This document shows, in pieces, positions 16,796 through 25,633 of a stretch of DNA of 64,000 bases. Positions within the stretch are counted from its first letter, which is position 1; each line of letters begins with the position of its first letter. Below the pieces are notes generated by a model that searched no databases, was not told where the DNA came from, and worked only from the letters and a program-made list of their open reading frames with translations. Location: contig NZ_AMRM01000014.1 of assembly GCF_000300335.1 (NCBI RefSeq), positions 1 to 64,000 of the forward strand, read 5' to 3'. The position numbers were made by a program, and so were the translations under genes. The stretch comes from Nitratireductor pacificus pht-3B. Lineage in GTDB: Bacteria; Pseudomonadota; Alphaproteobacteria; Rhizobiales; Rhizobiaceae.

Positions 16796-18166
16796 ATGAA
16801 TACGCATGCTGGAAGCGCCTGGGCGCGGCGGGACATGGAAAGCGTTTTCCACGGTTTCACCGATCTGGAAACGCTGAACCGGGACGGACCCGTGGTGCTG
16901 ACGCATGGTGAGGGCATTCATGTGTTCGACGTGAACGGCAAGGCATACATGGACGCCAATTCCGGTCTCTGGAACAACGTCGCCGGCTTCAACCATCCAG
17001 GCCTGATCGAGGCGATCTGTCAGCAGGCCAGGCGCTTTCCCGGATACCACGCCTTCTTTGGCCGCGTTGCGGACACGACGGTCGCGCTTTCGGAAAAGCT
17101 CCTGCAGCTTTCCCCGTTCGAAAGCGGCAGGGTCTACTACACGAACTCCGGCTCGGAAGCGAACGACACCGTCGTCAAGATGCTGTGGATGCTGCACCGC
17201 CGAAACGGCCAGCCGCAGCGGCGCAAGATCATCACCCGCTTGAACGCCTATCACGGCGTTACCGTGGCAACGGCCTCGATGACCGGCAAGGCCTACAATG
17301 CGGAGTTCGGCCTTCCGCTCCCCGGTTTTCTGCATGCGGACTGCCCGCATTACTGGCGCTTTGCCAGACCGGGCGAGAGCGAACAGGAATTCTCCCTGCG
17401 TCTTGCCCGCAGTCTGGAAGAGATGATCATCAAGGAGGGACCCGACACGATCGCCGGAATGTTCTGTGAACCGGTCCAGGGTGCGGGGGGCGTCATCCCG
17501 CCGTCCGAGGGGTATTTTGAGGCAATTCGGCCGATCCTGCGCAAGTACGGGATCCCGCTGATTGCCGATGAGGTCATTACCGGTTTCGGGCGGACGGGTG
17601 AAATGTGGGGAAGTGTCAAATACGATCTCCAGCCGGACGCCATCGTCGCCTCGAAATGCATCACCGCCGGTTACTTCCCGATGGGGGCCATCATCCTCGG
17701 GCCAGCGCTTGGCGAGGCGTTGACGCGCGTATCGGAAGCCGCCGAGGAATTCCCGCACGGGTTCACCGCCGGCGGCAATCCGCTGGCGAGCGCCGTGGCC
17801 CTGAAGGCGCTGGAGGTCATCGAGACCGAAGGTCTGCTTGACAACGTTCGCCGCGTCAGCCCGCGGTTTCTGGCGGGACTGAAGGGCCTGGCCGAGCACT
17901 GCTATGCCGGGGAGGCGCGGGGCGTCGGCCTCATGGGCGCCGTCGAGCTCGTGTCGGACAAGAACAGCAAGGCGCCGCTGGACGGTCGGTTGCAGATTCC
18001 CGAGCGCATTGCCAATAAGGCTCTCGGGAAAGGCCTGATCTGCCGTCCCCTGGGACAGGCGATCGTTCTGGGACCTCCGTTCATCATTACCGAGGCGCAG
18101 ATCGACGAGATGTTCGCCATCCTGCAGGAGACCATGGCCGAGGTCTTCTCCGACGTGGGCCTCTGA
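16796..18166 (+). CDS. Class III PLP-dependent (omega-)aminotransferase
   Basis: 456 residues, usual for omega-aminotransferases such as beta-alanine:pyruvate aminotransferase. The PLP lysine is K287 in VASKCITAGYFPMG, the cofactor aspartate is D258 in IADEVITGFGRTGEMW, and the phosphate-binding loop is TNSGSEANDTVVK at about residues 116-128. It moves an amino group from a terminal amine to an oxo acid in the cytoplasm. ATG 16796 has a strong GGAGGTAGG close upstream; an open extension to 16721 lacks a ribosome-binding site. It is divergent from the aldolase and belongs to the same catabolic island. Confidence 0.9.
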   Translation: MNTHAGSAWARRDMESVFHGFTDLETLNRDGPVVLTHGEGIHVFDVNGKAYMDANSGLWNNVAGFNHPGLIEAICQQARRFPGYHAFFGRVADTTVALSEKLLQLSPFESGRVYYTNSGSEANDTVVKMLWMLHRRNGQPQRRKIITRLNAYHGVTVATASMTGKAYNAEFGLPLPGFLHADCPHYWRFARPGESEQEFSLRLARSLEEMIIKEGPDTIAGMFCEPVQGAGGVIPPSEGYFEAIRPILRKYGIPLIADEVITGFGRTGEMWGSVKYDLQPDAIVASKCITAGYFPMGAIILGPALGEALTRVSEAAEEFPHGFTAGGNPLASAVALKALEVIETEGLLDNVRRVSPRFLAGLKGLAEHCYAGEARGVGLMGAVELVSDKNSKAPLDGRLQIPERIANKALGKGLICRPLGQAIVLGPPFIITEAQIDEMFAILQETMAEVFSDVGL

Positions 18167-18170
18167 CCGC

Positions 18171-18205
18171 CATCCTGCCGGCGCCACAAGGGGGCCGGCA
18201 GGATG
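18171..18205 (+). terminator. Hairpin after the aminotransferase gene
   Basis: Twelve-bp perfect arms, CATCCTGCCGGC (18171-18182) and GCCGGCAGGATG (18194-18205), with an 11-base loop, begin five bases after the stop codon. No T-run follows, so termination may be incomplete or need another factor. Confidence 0.55.
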
Positions 18206-18690
18206 CAGGCTCTGCCGGCGGAATTCCCGAACCTCTCCGGCCGAAAATGCAGCGGGGCGGAACTCGATCCCCGCATCTCCGGCCATGTCTCTCAAGGGAT
18301 TGAGGGACTCTGTGTTGCACAGTTCCCGGCACCCGTGATTCCCGGAGACGCCGCCCGAGGCAATCCGGTAGAGACACAGAACCCGCCCACATGACGCACC
18401 CCGGGACGCATCCGAGGACACGATCGCGCGGATGATTGCTCATCCCGCCCGGTCGGCACCTGTTCGGCCGGCCTTCCGCCGTAAGCGTCCAGATTGTGAT
18501 TCCCGGCAACAATTCTCTGTTAATGCAGTCCCGGGTCATTTAAGATTAAAAAACTCCAGTTTTCTTTTTCGTCACGGAAAGCTCTTCGACGCACGCGTTG
18601 GCGATACCTTTCCAGCGGCGAGTTCCCCAAAAAGCGAAGAAGTTCAACTGGCTGTCTTGCGTTGTCCTAGAGAGTGTATCGAGAAGAAAA
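18206..18690. other. Intergenic stretch before the exbB operon
   Basis: About 485 bp without a convincing gene. The last 150 bp turn AT-rich (for example ATTTAAGATTAAAAAACT near 18539) and presumably hold the exbB promoter, but no clear -35/-10 pair or iron-regulator box could be assigned by eye. Confidence 0.5.
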
Positions 18691-19821
18691 ATGCTAAAAC
18701 TCTGTCGGTTTGTCGCCTCCCGGAATCATGGCTCCTGCGCAGGCGGTCTTCTGGCTCTGATTCTATCAGCTGCCATGGTCGTGGCTGCTCCGCTTTCCGC
18801 GGAAGCGCAGGAAGCATCTGCTCCCGTTGAAGCCCCGGCGTCACAGCAGGCGTCACCCGCACCGGGTTCCGGTGAGATGATCCAGCAGACGCCGTCAGGC
18901 GAAGCCGCCGCGGAGAGGAGCGGTGACGAGGTCGATCCCCAGGCCACGCCGGCGCCCTCCGGCGACGAGGGCGTCGAGCCGGCCGTGGCGGAAGATCTTC
19001 CGGCCGCCGACCCCGCACCATCCTTCATGCAGGACCCGGCGGGGGCGCTCTCGCAGATGCTGGCGCAGGACGGACGCGATCCCAGCCTGCCGCACGATCT
19101 GTCGCCCTGGGGCATGTTCATGGCGGCCGACTGGGTGGTGAAGGCGGTGATGATCGGCCTGGCGCTCGCCTCGCTGGGCGTGTGGACCATCTGGGTGGCC
19201 AAGGCGATCGCGATCGCCTGTGCCAAGGCGCGGGCGCGGCGCGCCGTCGGCGTCGTCGCTTCGGCGTCGAAGCTCGCGGATGCCTCGCAGAAGCTCGCGG
19301 GCCGGGGCGGGCCGGCTGCATTCATGGTGCGCTCTGCAGAGGACGAGCTGCGCCGCTCATCGCCGGCGCTCGATTATGCCGGTAATGAGGGCGTGAAGGA
19401 GCGGCTCGGCGCGCGGCTCGCCCGCATCGAGGCGCAGGCGACGCGGCGGCTTTCGCGCGGCACCGGCCTTCTGGCGACGGTGGGATCGACGGCGCCCTTC
19501 GTCGGTCTGTTCGGCACGGTGTGGGGCATCATGAACTCCTTCATCGGCATCTCGGAGGCGCAGACGACCAATCTGGCGGTGGTGGCGCCGGGCATCGCCG
19601 AGGCGCTGCTGGCGACGGCGATCGGCCTCGTCGCGGCCATCCCCGCGGTGATCATCTACAACGTTTTCGCCAGAAGCATCGCCGGCTACGGACAATTGCT
19701 CGCCGACGCCGCCTCGGGGGTCGAGCAGCTGGTCAGCCTCGAACTCGATCTGCGCCGGGTCCCGGCCAACGATCCGGGCGACCCGGCGGCGGCATCCGTT
19801 CCGGCGGCGGCGGCGGAGTAG
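18691..19821 (+). CDS. exbB: TonB-system energiser ExbB with long N-terminal extension
   Basis: 376 residues. The C-terminal 220 or so residues are ExbB: a first membrane helix ([20 protein letters not shown]), then [20 protein letters not shown] and a last pair of helices with [21 protein letters not shown]. Before this lies a signal-peptide-like helix (residues 15-38) and a low-complexity region of about 100 residues rich in Ala, Pro and Glu. ATG 18691 directly precedes that signal-like segment; an upstream open stretch has no better start. ExbB-ExbD use the proton gradient to energise TonB. It is followed by exbD and tonB in one operon. Confidence 0.9.
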   Translation: MLKLCRFVASRNHGSCAGGLLALILSAAMVVAAPLSAEAQEASAPVEAPASQQASPAPGSGEMIQQTPSGEAAAERSGDEVDPQATPAPSGDEGVEPAVAEDLPAADPAPSFMQDPAGALSQMLAQDGRDPSLPHDLSPWGMFMAADWVVKAVMIGLALASLGVWTIWVAKAIAIACAKARARRAVGVVASASKLADASQKLAGRGGPAAFMVRSAEDELRRSSPALDYAGNEGVKERLGARLARIEAQATRRLSRGTGLLATVGSTAPFVGLFGTVWGIMNSFIGISEAQTTNLAVVAPGIAEALLATAIGLVAAIPAVIIYNVFARSIAGYGQLLADAASGVEQLVSLELDLRRVPANDPGDPAAASVPAAAAE

Positions 19822-19826
19822 GCGTC

Positions 19827-20333
19827 ATGGCCGGAGGCATACGCAGGAACGCGGGATCGCTGCCCGAAGAGAACAGCGAGATCAACATCGTCCCGTTCAT
19901 CGACATCATGTTGGTGCTGCTGATCATCTTCATGGTGGCGGCGCCGCTGGCGACGGTGGACGTGAATGTCGACCTTCCCGCCTCGACGGCGCAGCCGCAG
20001 CCGCGCCCGGAGGAACCGCTCTACGTGACGCTGAAGCCCGATCTGACGCTGCATCTGGGCGAGACGGCGGTGGCGCGCGAGAGCCTGCGGGCCAGCCTCG
20101 ATGCGTCGAGCGAGGGGGATCGGGAGACGCGCATCTTCCTGCGCGCCGACCGGGGCGTCGATTATGGCGACGTGATGGACGTGATGAACCTGCTGCGCGA
20201 CGCGGGCTATCTGAAGATCGCGCTGGTCGGGCTGGAGAAGGCGCAGGCGTCGGCGGCAGCGGGCGGTGCGGGGGAGGCTGCCGGGAAGATCACGGGAGAG
20301 GGCGCGCCGGTTCCGGCGGATCCTTCCGAATGA
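19827..20333 (+). CDS. exbD: TonB-system protein ExbD
   Basis: 168 residues: a short cytoplasmic N-terminus, one membrane helix with the essential aspartate in INIVPFIDIMLVLLIIFMVA, and a periplasmic domain. This is the standard ExbD layout and it follows exbB after five bases. The C-terminal 25 residues are a Gly/Ala-rich tail (AAAGGAGEAAGKITGEG). The stop overlaps the tonB start by four bases. Confidence 0.93.
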   Translation: MAGGIRRNAGSLPEENSEINIVPFIDIMLVLLIIFMVAAPLATVDVNVDLPASTAQPQPRPEEPLYVTLKPDLTLHLGETAVARESLRASLDASSEGDRETRIFLRADRGVDYGDVMDVMNLLRDAGYLKIALVGLEKAQASAAAGGAGEAAGKITGEGAPVPADPSE

Positions 20334-21211
20334 GCGGAACTGCGTGGCATAGCGGCGGCGGTGTCCGGATCGCCGAGACGGCGCTGTGGACGGGCGCGGT
20401 TGCGCTCGTCCTGTCGGTGCATCTGGGCGTGGCAGCGTGGCTGATGCGCGAACAGCCGGTCGTCGCGGCGGACGATGCGCCGCCGGCGGCGATCATGATC
20501 GATCTGGCGCCCGAGCCGGAGGCGGTGGAGACCGAGGAGACGGAGATCTCCGAGCAGATGCAGGAGGCGGAGGAAAGCGCACCCACCGAGGAGAGCCCGC
20601 CCGAGGAAGTGGTCGAGCTGAAACCGGAGCCCCTGCCTGTACCCGAGCCTGAACCGGAGCCCGAGCCCGTGGAAGAGCCCGAGCCGACGGAGACGGTTGC
20701 GCTGCCGCCCGATGCCGCGGTTCCGTTGCCGACGCCGCGCCCAAATCCACCGGAGCCGAAGCGGGAACTGGCGAAGAAGCCGGAACCCCGGAAGAAGACG
20801 GTGGAGAAGGCGCAGAAACCGCGCCCGCAGCGGCAGCAGGCGGCGTCGCAGGCGGCGCGGAAGGCGCAGGTGCAGACCCGCCAGTCGAACCGGAACGCCG
20901 CCCGCCAGACGTCGTCTGGCGTGTCGAAGGCGCAGCAGGCGCGGTGGCAGTCGCGTCTGATGGCGCATCTGGAGCGGCGCAAGCGCTATCCGGCCGATGC
21001 ACGCCGGCGTCGCGAGCAGGGCACCGTCTATGTGCAGTTCCGCATCGACGACAACGGCAATGTCCGCTCCGCCTCGATCGCCCGCTCGTCAGGCTATCCC
21101 GCGCTGGACCAGGCGGTGGTCGCCCTCGTCAGGCGCGCATCGCCCGTCCCGAAACCACCCCCGGGCGTCAACAAGACGATCACCGCACCCGTCAGGTTCA
21201 ATGTGAGGTGA
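20330..21211 (+). CDS. tonB: TonB energy transducer
   Basis: 293 residues with one N-terminal membrane anchor (about residues 17-38), a long periplasmic spacer rich in Pro, Glu and Lys that includes alternating PEP repeats (residues 60-140), and a C-terminal TonB domain with HLERRKRYPADARRRREQGT, VYVQFRIDDNGNV and SSGYPALDQAV. It spans the periplasm and pulls on the TonB box of outer-membrane receptors such as the one at 23292-25538. It is the third gene of the exbB-exbD-tonB operon. Confidence 0.93.
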   Translation: MSGTAWHSGGGVRIAETALWTGAVALVLSVHLGVAAWLMREQPVVAADDAPPAAIMIDLAPEPEAVETEETEISEQMQEAEESAPTEESPPEEVVELKPEPLPVPEPEPEPEPVEEPEPTETVALPPDAAVPLPTPRPNPPEPKRELAKKPEPRKKTVEKAQKPRPQRQQAASQAARKAQVQTRQSNRNAARQTSSGVSKAQQARWQSRLMAHLERRKRYPADARRRREQGTVYVQFRIDDNGNVRSASIARSSGYPALDQAVVALVRRASPVPKPPPGVNKTITAPVRFNVR

Positions 21212-21265
21212 GCGCGTTCATCCTGATATGGCGAAGCGGGGTGGGTAAGGGGCCGGAGCCGCATC

Positions 21266-21293
21266 GCATGCGTGGCAGAATTGCCACGCATGC
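21266..21293 (+). terminator. Hairpin downstream of tonB
   Basis: Twelve-bp perfect arms, GCATGCGTGGCA (21266-21277) and TGCCACGCATGC (21282-21293), enclose the tetraloop GAAT. It lies 54 bp after the tonB stop. No T-run follows. The 225 bp from here to the sigma-factor gene hold no other gene and turn AT-rich after 21365, where the sigma-factor promoter probably lies. Confidence 0.6.
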
Positions 21294-21518
21294 CGCAAAA
21301 AGACGGACGGGCCTCGAACGGCACGCGCCGCCGCGGTCTTTCCCGCCATCGCCCGTCGCCCAAGGAAATCAATCATTAAACATGATAATTTCGCACAAGA
21401 TTTACCTCGCCGATTACAATCGCTCTAAATCATTGTGGTTGCGGGGATTTTTCTCATCCTCTAGGCACTCCCCATCAAGCCTTCGCGCAGCGGAGGCGCG
21501 TTGTAATCCCTGACTGTA

Positions 21519-22043
21519 GTGGTTGGCGTGGACAGGCTGAAACTCAAGAAACTGATCGGGACCTTCGTGAAGTCCCGGCCGCGTCTCGAAGCGATGGCGC
21601 ATATGCGCACCGGTTGCGGTATGACCGCCGAGGACCTGGTCCAAGACGTCTGGCTCAAGCTGGAGAACACCAGCATGGACGGCCAGATCGAGAATCCGGG
21701 CGGCTTCATCACCCAGGTCGCCAAGACGACGGTTTCGGGACATCTGCGCAAGGAACGCCGCCGCGCGGAGATCGACGCGGAAGTCTGCGGGCTTCTTTGG
21801 GACGGCGTGGACGAGACGACACCCGAACGGACCCTGATCGGCCGAGAGAAGCTGTGCCAGGTGTGCGGTGTCCTCGACGAATTGCCGCCGAAGACCCGGC
21901 GCATCTTCCTGATGAACCGGATCGAGCATATTCCGCACCGTCGGATCGCCGAGATGCTGGGCATCACTGACGAAGCCGTCTACTACCACGTTCGCCGGGC
22001 ACTGGAGCGGCTTGCCAGCCTTCGCGACGAACTCTCCGACTAA
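21519..22043 (+). CDS. ECF RNA polymerase sigma factor, FecI type
   Basis: 174 residues with sigma region 2 (MTAEDLVQDVWLKLE and the following ENPGGFITQVAKTTVSGHLRKERRR) and region 4 (LDELPPKTRRIFLMNRIEHIPHRRIAEMLGI). It lies directly before a fecR-like gene and a receptor with an STN domain, the classic surface-signalling trio for iron uptake. The start is probably GTG 21519 or GTG 21528; neither has a strong ribosome-binding site. It should read the motif found at 22057-22083 and 23176-23202 (inference). Confidence 0.9.
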   Translation: MVGVDRLKLKKLIGTFVKSRPRLEAMAHMRTGCGMTAEDLVQDVWLKLENTSMDGQIENPGGFITQVAKTTVSGHLRKERRRAEIDAEVCGLLWDGVDETTPERTLIGREKLCQVCGVLDELPPKTRRIFLMNRIEHIPHRRIAEMLGITDEAVYYHVRRALERLASLRDELSD

Positions 22044-22056
22044 TTTCTGTCGTCTC

Positions 22057-22083
22057 TTTAGGCAAAGGACTTCCTCGCGCGTC
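22057..22083 (+). promoter_or_regulatory. ECF-type promoter candidate before fecR
   Basis: TTTAGGCA, 10 bp, then TCGCGCGTC. The same two blocks with the same spacing occur at 23176-23202 before the receptor gene, and CGTC precedes both by a few bases. The fecR start lies 63 bp downstream. A CGTC element at -10 is common in ECF promoters. Confidence 0.65.
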
Positions 22084-22146
22084 TATATGGTAGAAACATT
22101 CGATTCTGAACGCTTCTGCCCCTTGGAACCTTCTTCCGACGAGTGA

Positions 22147-23139
22147 ATGGCCGAGCCTGACAAACGCCCTGAAATCGACCGCCGGATCGCGCTGGATGCG
22201 CGTGACTGGATCGTTCGGCTCGCTTCCGGCAACATCAGCGACGCCGAGCTCCAGCGTTTCAGGGCCTGGCGGGATCTCTCGCCCGAGCACGGCCGCGCCT
22301 TCGAGCGCGAGCGGGTCTTCTGGCAGCAGTTGCAGATCCTCGATGGCAGATCGGACGGCACGCCACCTTTCCGCGCGCCGAGGTCACCTCGGCTCAGCCG
22401 TCGCGGGTTCGTCATCGGTGGGGGCATGGCGGCCGCCGCCGGGATCGCGGCGACGGTGGCGTTGCCGCGCCTGAACGTGATGTCGGGCGCGGACCACCTG
22501 ACGGCCGTGGGCGAGCAGAGGGAGATCCCGCTGCCGGACGGCTCGGTCGTGACGCTCAACACCGACAGCGCGATCGCGGTGGACTTCACTCCCGGGCTGC
22601 GCCTCGTGAAGATGCTGAGGGGGGAGGCGGAATTTCAGGTCCGCCCGGATGTCTCTTCCCTGTTCCGGGTCGCGGCGCTCGGCGGCAACAGCGATGCCCT
22701 GGGCACGATTTTTTCCGTGAAGGCGGTCGACAACATGGCGACGATCACGGTGCGCGAAGGCCGTGTGCGCGTCGCGGGCGCCGTCACGCCGACGGGGTCC
22801 GGCGAAGGCGGGGAGGGCAATGTCGAACTCGCTGCCAGTGAACAGACCAGATATGCCGCCGGGACGCGGCCGTCACCGGCGTCGGCAGTGGATGCGGAGA
22901 TCATTTTCGCTTGGCGCAGCGGGCGGGTGATCTTCGAGGGGCTTGCGTTCTCGGCAGCCGTCGCCGAGCTCGGGCGCTACGTGCCGGAACGCGTCGTGCT
23001 CGGACCGGGCGCGAACCGTGACGTGCCGATCAGCGCGATGTTCTCCACCAGCGACGCGCTTGCCGCCTTAGAGGCCCTGGCGAAGACGCAGGGGCTTGCG
23101 GCGCGCCGGATTCCGGGCCTGATCATCCTCATCGCCTGA
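22147..23139 (+). CDS. fecR: FecR-type anti-sigma/sigma regulator
   Basis: 330 residues. The N-terminal cytoplasmic part (ALDARDWIVRLASGNISDAELQRFRAW) is the sigma-binding domain of FecR proteins. One membrane helix lies at about residues 89-110 after a twin arginine (SRRGFVIGGGMA). The periplasmic FecR domain contains REIPLPDGSVVTLNTDSAIAVDF, and the C-terminus has the secretin-like fold that contacts the receptor. It passes the signal from a ligand-loaded receptor to the sigma factor. Confidence 0.9.
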   Translation: MAEPDKRPEIDRRIALDARDWIVRLASGNISDAELQRFRAWRDLSPEHGRAFERERVFWQQLQILDGRSDGTPPFRAPRSPRLSRRGFVIGGGMAAAAGIAATVALPRLNVMSGADHLTAVGEQREIPLPDGSVVTLNTDSAIAVDFTPGLRLVKMLRGEAEFQVRPDVSSLFRVAALGGNSDALGTIFSVKAVDNMATITVREGRVRVAGAVTPTGSGEGGEGNVELAASEQTRYAAGTRPSPASAVDAEIIFAWRSGRVIFEGLAFSAAVAELGRYVPERVVLGPGANRDVPISAMFSTSDALAALEALAKTQGLAARRIPGLIILIA

Positions 23140-23175
23140 CCGCCGCAAACTTTTCGAGGAAAATGCGAATCCGTC

Positions 23176-23202
23176 TTTAGGCAGACTGCCTCTTCGCGCG
23201 TC
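23176..23202 (+). promoter_or_regulatory. ECF-type promoter candidate before the TonB-dependent receptor
   Basis: TTTAGGCA, 10 bp, then TCGCGCGTC, identical in both blocks to 22057-22083, while the spacer differs at most positions. The receptor start is 89 bp downstream. The conserved blocks around a drifting spacer are what a shared promoter would show. Confidence 0.7.
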
Positions 23203-23291
23203 AATGTAACGAAGGGATCAGGCAAAGCACTACCCAACCCTTCTATCGGGGGCCCTCGCGGGCCGCGTCTCAGAGAGAGGATTGGGGTTCG

Positions 23292-25538
23292 ATGGACAAC
23301 AATGGTGCAGGACAGGATGTCTCCCGGCGGGCGCGTCGCCGGCTGCTCACGACGCTTACGATGAGCACGGCGCTGTGCCTCGGTGCCGTTCCGGTTGTTC
23401 TGTCCGTCACCCATGCGGCAGCTCAGGCCGATGGCCGGCACAGTTTCAACATCCCAAGTCAGCCCCTGAATGCGGCGCTTCGCTCGTTCGCCAACCGGAC
23501 GGGTGTGCAGATCGCCTACCAGACCTCGGTCGCCGCAGGTGCGGTCGCGCCGGCCGTGTCAGGCACGATGTCGGCCGAGGACGGCCTCGCGCGCTTGCTG
23601 TCGGGATCGGGCCTCCACTACAGCTTCACCGGTGCAAACACCGTGACCATCCTCGATCCGGCCTCGACGGCTGGCGCCGACGGTCCGATCACCGACGGCT
23701 CGACGGTCCTCGAAGCCATCACCGTCACCGCCGCCGGCTCCGCGCAGACCGTCGCCGGCGCGCCCGCAACCGTGACGCTGATCGACGGCGAAACGATCAA
23801 TTCCCGTTCCTATTCGAGCGTCAACGACGTCCTGCGCGATGTCCCCGGCATCGTGCTCAGCGCCCCTTCCACCAAGACGGGCGACGCGGGGATATCGATG
23901 CGCGGACTGGGACAGGCCTACGTCCTGATGATGGTCGACGGCAGACCTCTCGGCAATTCGAGCGAAGCCACCTACAATGGCTGGGGGTCGGGCCTCGACG
24001 GTGGCTATCTTCCGCCTCCCGCCGCGATAGAGCGGATCGAGGTCGTTCGCGGCCCCATGTCCTCCCTCTATGGCACGGCCGCCCTGGGCGGCGTGATAAA
24101 CGTCATCACCAAGCCCGTCGCCGATGCGTGGACGGGTTCCGTCACCGGCGGCATGACGATCTACGACGACAAGAGGTTCGGCAAATCCTACGAGGGGCGC
24201 TTCCATGTCAGCGGACCGATCATCGCCGACGTTGTCGGGCTCTCGCTGTACGGCTCGATTCACGAACGGCTCGACCACATCCTCGTGGACGGCAACCTGA
24301 ACTCGATCGGCCGCGACAGCCTCGGCGGGCGGCTGACCTGGAACGTCAACGACAGCAACAGGCTGGCGCTGGAGATCGCCAGGAACGCGACGGATATCGA
24401 GACGGTCGGCCCGGGCCGCAATGCGGGGGATGTCCTCGCAAGGCGCATGAACTACAGCCTGACGCACAATCTCGACTGGGGCAATGACTACGAAACCGTA
24501 TCGTATCTCAACTATGAGGATCTCGATTTCAACAACGGGGACTATGGCTCCGGTTACACCCAATTGAACCTGAACTCGAAGACGTCCCTGAGCCTGGGGT
24601 CGCATGACATCACGGCGGGCCTCGACTATCGCAGCGAAGAGACGCAGCACGAACCGGATCGTTTCCCCGGATCCGACCCGGTCATGACCCGCTGGAACTT
24701 TGCCGTGTTCGGCGAGGACAACTGGCGCGTCTTCGACAGTTTCACCGCGACGCTGGGCGCACGCTACGACTACAACGAACGCTACGGGTCGCATTTCACG
24801 CCGCGTCTCTATGGTGTGTGGGAGGTCTCTCCCGACCTGACCCTGAAGGGCGGGGTGAGCGGAGGCTATAAGGTTCCGCAGCTGAAGCAGGCCGACGGCG
24901 GCATCTTCGAGCCGGCCGCCCGCGGCGCGGCCTGGGACCAGGGCAACACGAACCTCAAGCCGGAGGAGAGTACCAATTTCGAAGTCGGCGCAGTCTGGGC
25001 AAGCCCGCTCGGCTTCCAGCTCGGCCTGACCGCCTACCACACCCGGTTCAGCAACAAGATCGACCGGCAGGAGATCTGCTTCGACCCGGTCGGCCTGACC
25101 TGCCGGGGCCGCTCGTCCATACGTCAATATGTGAACCGCGACGCAGCGGAGCTGAACGGCGTCGAGGTGACGCTCGATTTCCCGGTCGGCGATGTGGACG
25201 TGTCGCTCAACTACACCTATGCCGACAGCGAGATCACCAAGGGCGCCGGCGCAGGCGAGCGCTTCAACGACCTGCCCGAGCATGTCGCCAATCTGGGCCT
25301 CAACTGGCGCGCGACGGATGCGCTCAACGTCTGGGGACGCGCCCAGTACCGCAGTGCGACGCACGATGCCGGCACGGGGCACATTCCCGAGCATGTCTTG
25401 TTCGACCTCGGCGGCCAGTACGACTTCAACGAGCATCTCCAGGCGAACTTCGCCGTCTACAATGTCGCGGATAAGACTTTCGACAACGACTACCTGGACG
25501 GCCGCCGCTTCTATCTCGGCATGACCAGCCGGTTCTGA
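23292..25538 (+). CDS. TonB-dependent siderophore receptor with STN signalling domain (FecA type)
   Basis: 748 residues. A long signal peptide (about residues 1-46) is followed by an STN domain (about 50-105; FNIPSQPLNAALRSFANRTGVQIAY and GLARLLSGSGLHYSF), a TonB box LEAITVTA near residue 140, a plug with MRGLGQAYVLMMVDGRPLG and IERIEVVRGPMSSLYGTAALGGVINVIT, and a beta-barrel ending in the aromatic SRF. The STN domain signals to FecR, and transport is powered by ExbB-ExbD-TonB. The barrel resembles catecholate receptors such as FepA/CirA, but the ligand is not proven. A proposed ECF promoter lies 89 bp upstream. Confidence 0.93.
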   Translation: MDNNGAGQDVSRRARRRLLTTLTMSTALCLGAVPVVLSVTHAAAQADGRHSFNIPSQPLNAALRSFANRTGVQIAYQTSVAAGAVAPAVSGTMSAEDGLARLLSGSGLHYSFTGANTVTILDPASTAGADGPITDGSTVLEAITVTAAGSAQTVAGAPATVTLIDGETINSRSYSSVNDVLRDVPGIVLSAPSTKTGDAGISMRGLGQAYVLMMVDGRPLGNSSEATYNGWGSGLDGGYLPPPAAIERIEVVRGPMSSLYGTAALGGVINVITKPVADAWTGSVTGGMTIYDDKRFGKSYEGRFHVSGPIIADVVGLSLYGSIHERLDHILVDGNLNSIGRDSLGGRLTWNVNDSNRLALEIARNATDIETVGPGRNAGDVLARRMNYSLTHNLDWGNDYETVSYLNYEDLDFNNGDYGSGYTQLNLNSKTSLSLGSHDITAGLDYRSEETQHEPDRFPGSDPVMTRWNFAVFGEDNWRVFDSFTATLGARYDYNERYGSHFTPRLYGVWEVSPDLTLKGGVSGGYKVPQLKQADGGIFEPAARGAAWDQGNTNLKPEESTNFEVGAVWASPLGFQLGLTAYHTRFSNKIDRQEICFDPVGLTCRGRSSIRQYVNRDAAELNGVEVTLDFPVGDVDVSLNYTYADSEITKGAGAGERFNDLPEHVANLGLNWRATDALNVWGRAQYRSATHDAGTGHIPEHVLFDLGGQYDFNEHLQANFAVYNVADKTFDNDYLDGRRFYLGMTSRF

Positions 25539-25555
25539 TCCCGGCGGCACCCTTT

Positions 25556-25589
25556 ACCGGGCCGCGGGAGATCCCTCACGTGGCCCGGT
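25556..25589 (+). terminator. Hairpin between receptor and binding-protein genes
   Basis: The arms ACCGGGCC (25556-25563) and GGCCCGGT (25582-25589), with an inner GGGA/TCCC pair in the loop, lie just after the receptor stop. There is no T-run. It may reduce read-through into the ABC transporter genes. Confidence 0.45.
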
Positions 25590-25633
25590 TCAGCGAACCC
25601 AACCCAACAGGTAACCGGTAGAGATCATCAGAA

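Noticed and set aside
21456-21490. Possible third copy of the ECF promoter motif before the sigma-factor gene (TCTAGGCA ... TCGCGCAGC)
   Set aside because: The two halves are separated by about 15 bp instead of 10 and the second block lacks GTC, so it does not match the pair at 22057 and 23176.
23559-25550. A 663-codon open frame antisense to the receptor gene
   Set aside because: It mirrors the receptor codons in GC-rich DNA, has no known motif and no ribosome-binding site. Several similar long antisense frames (for example opposite 37994-39559 and 48402-50483) were rejected for the same reason.
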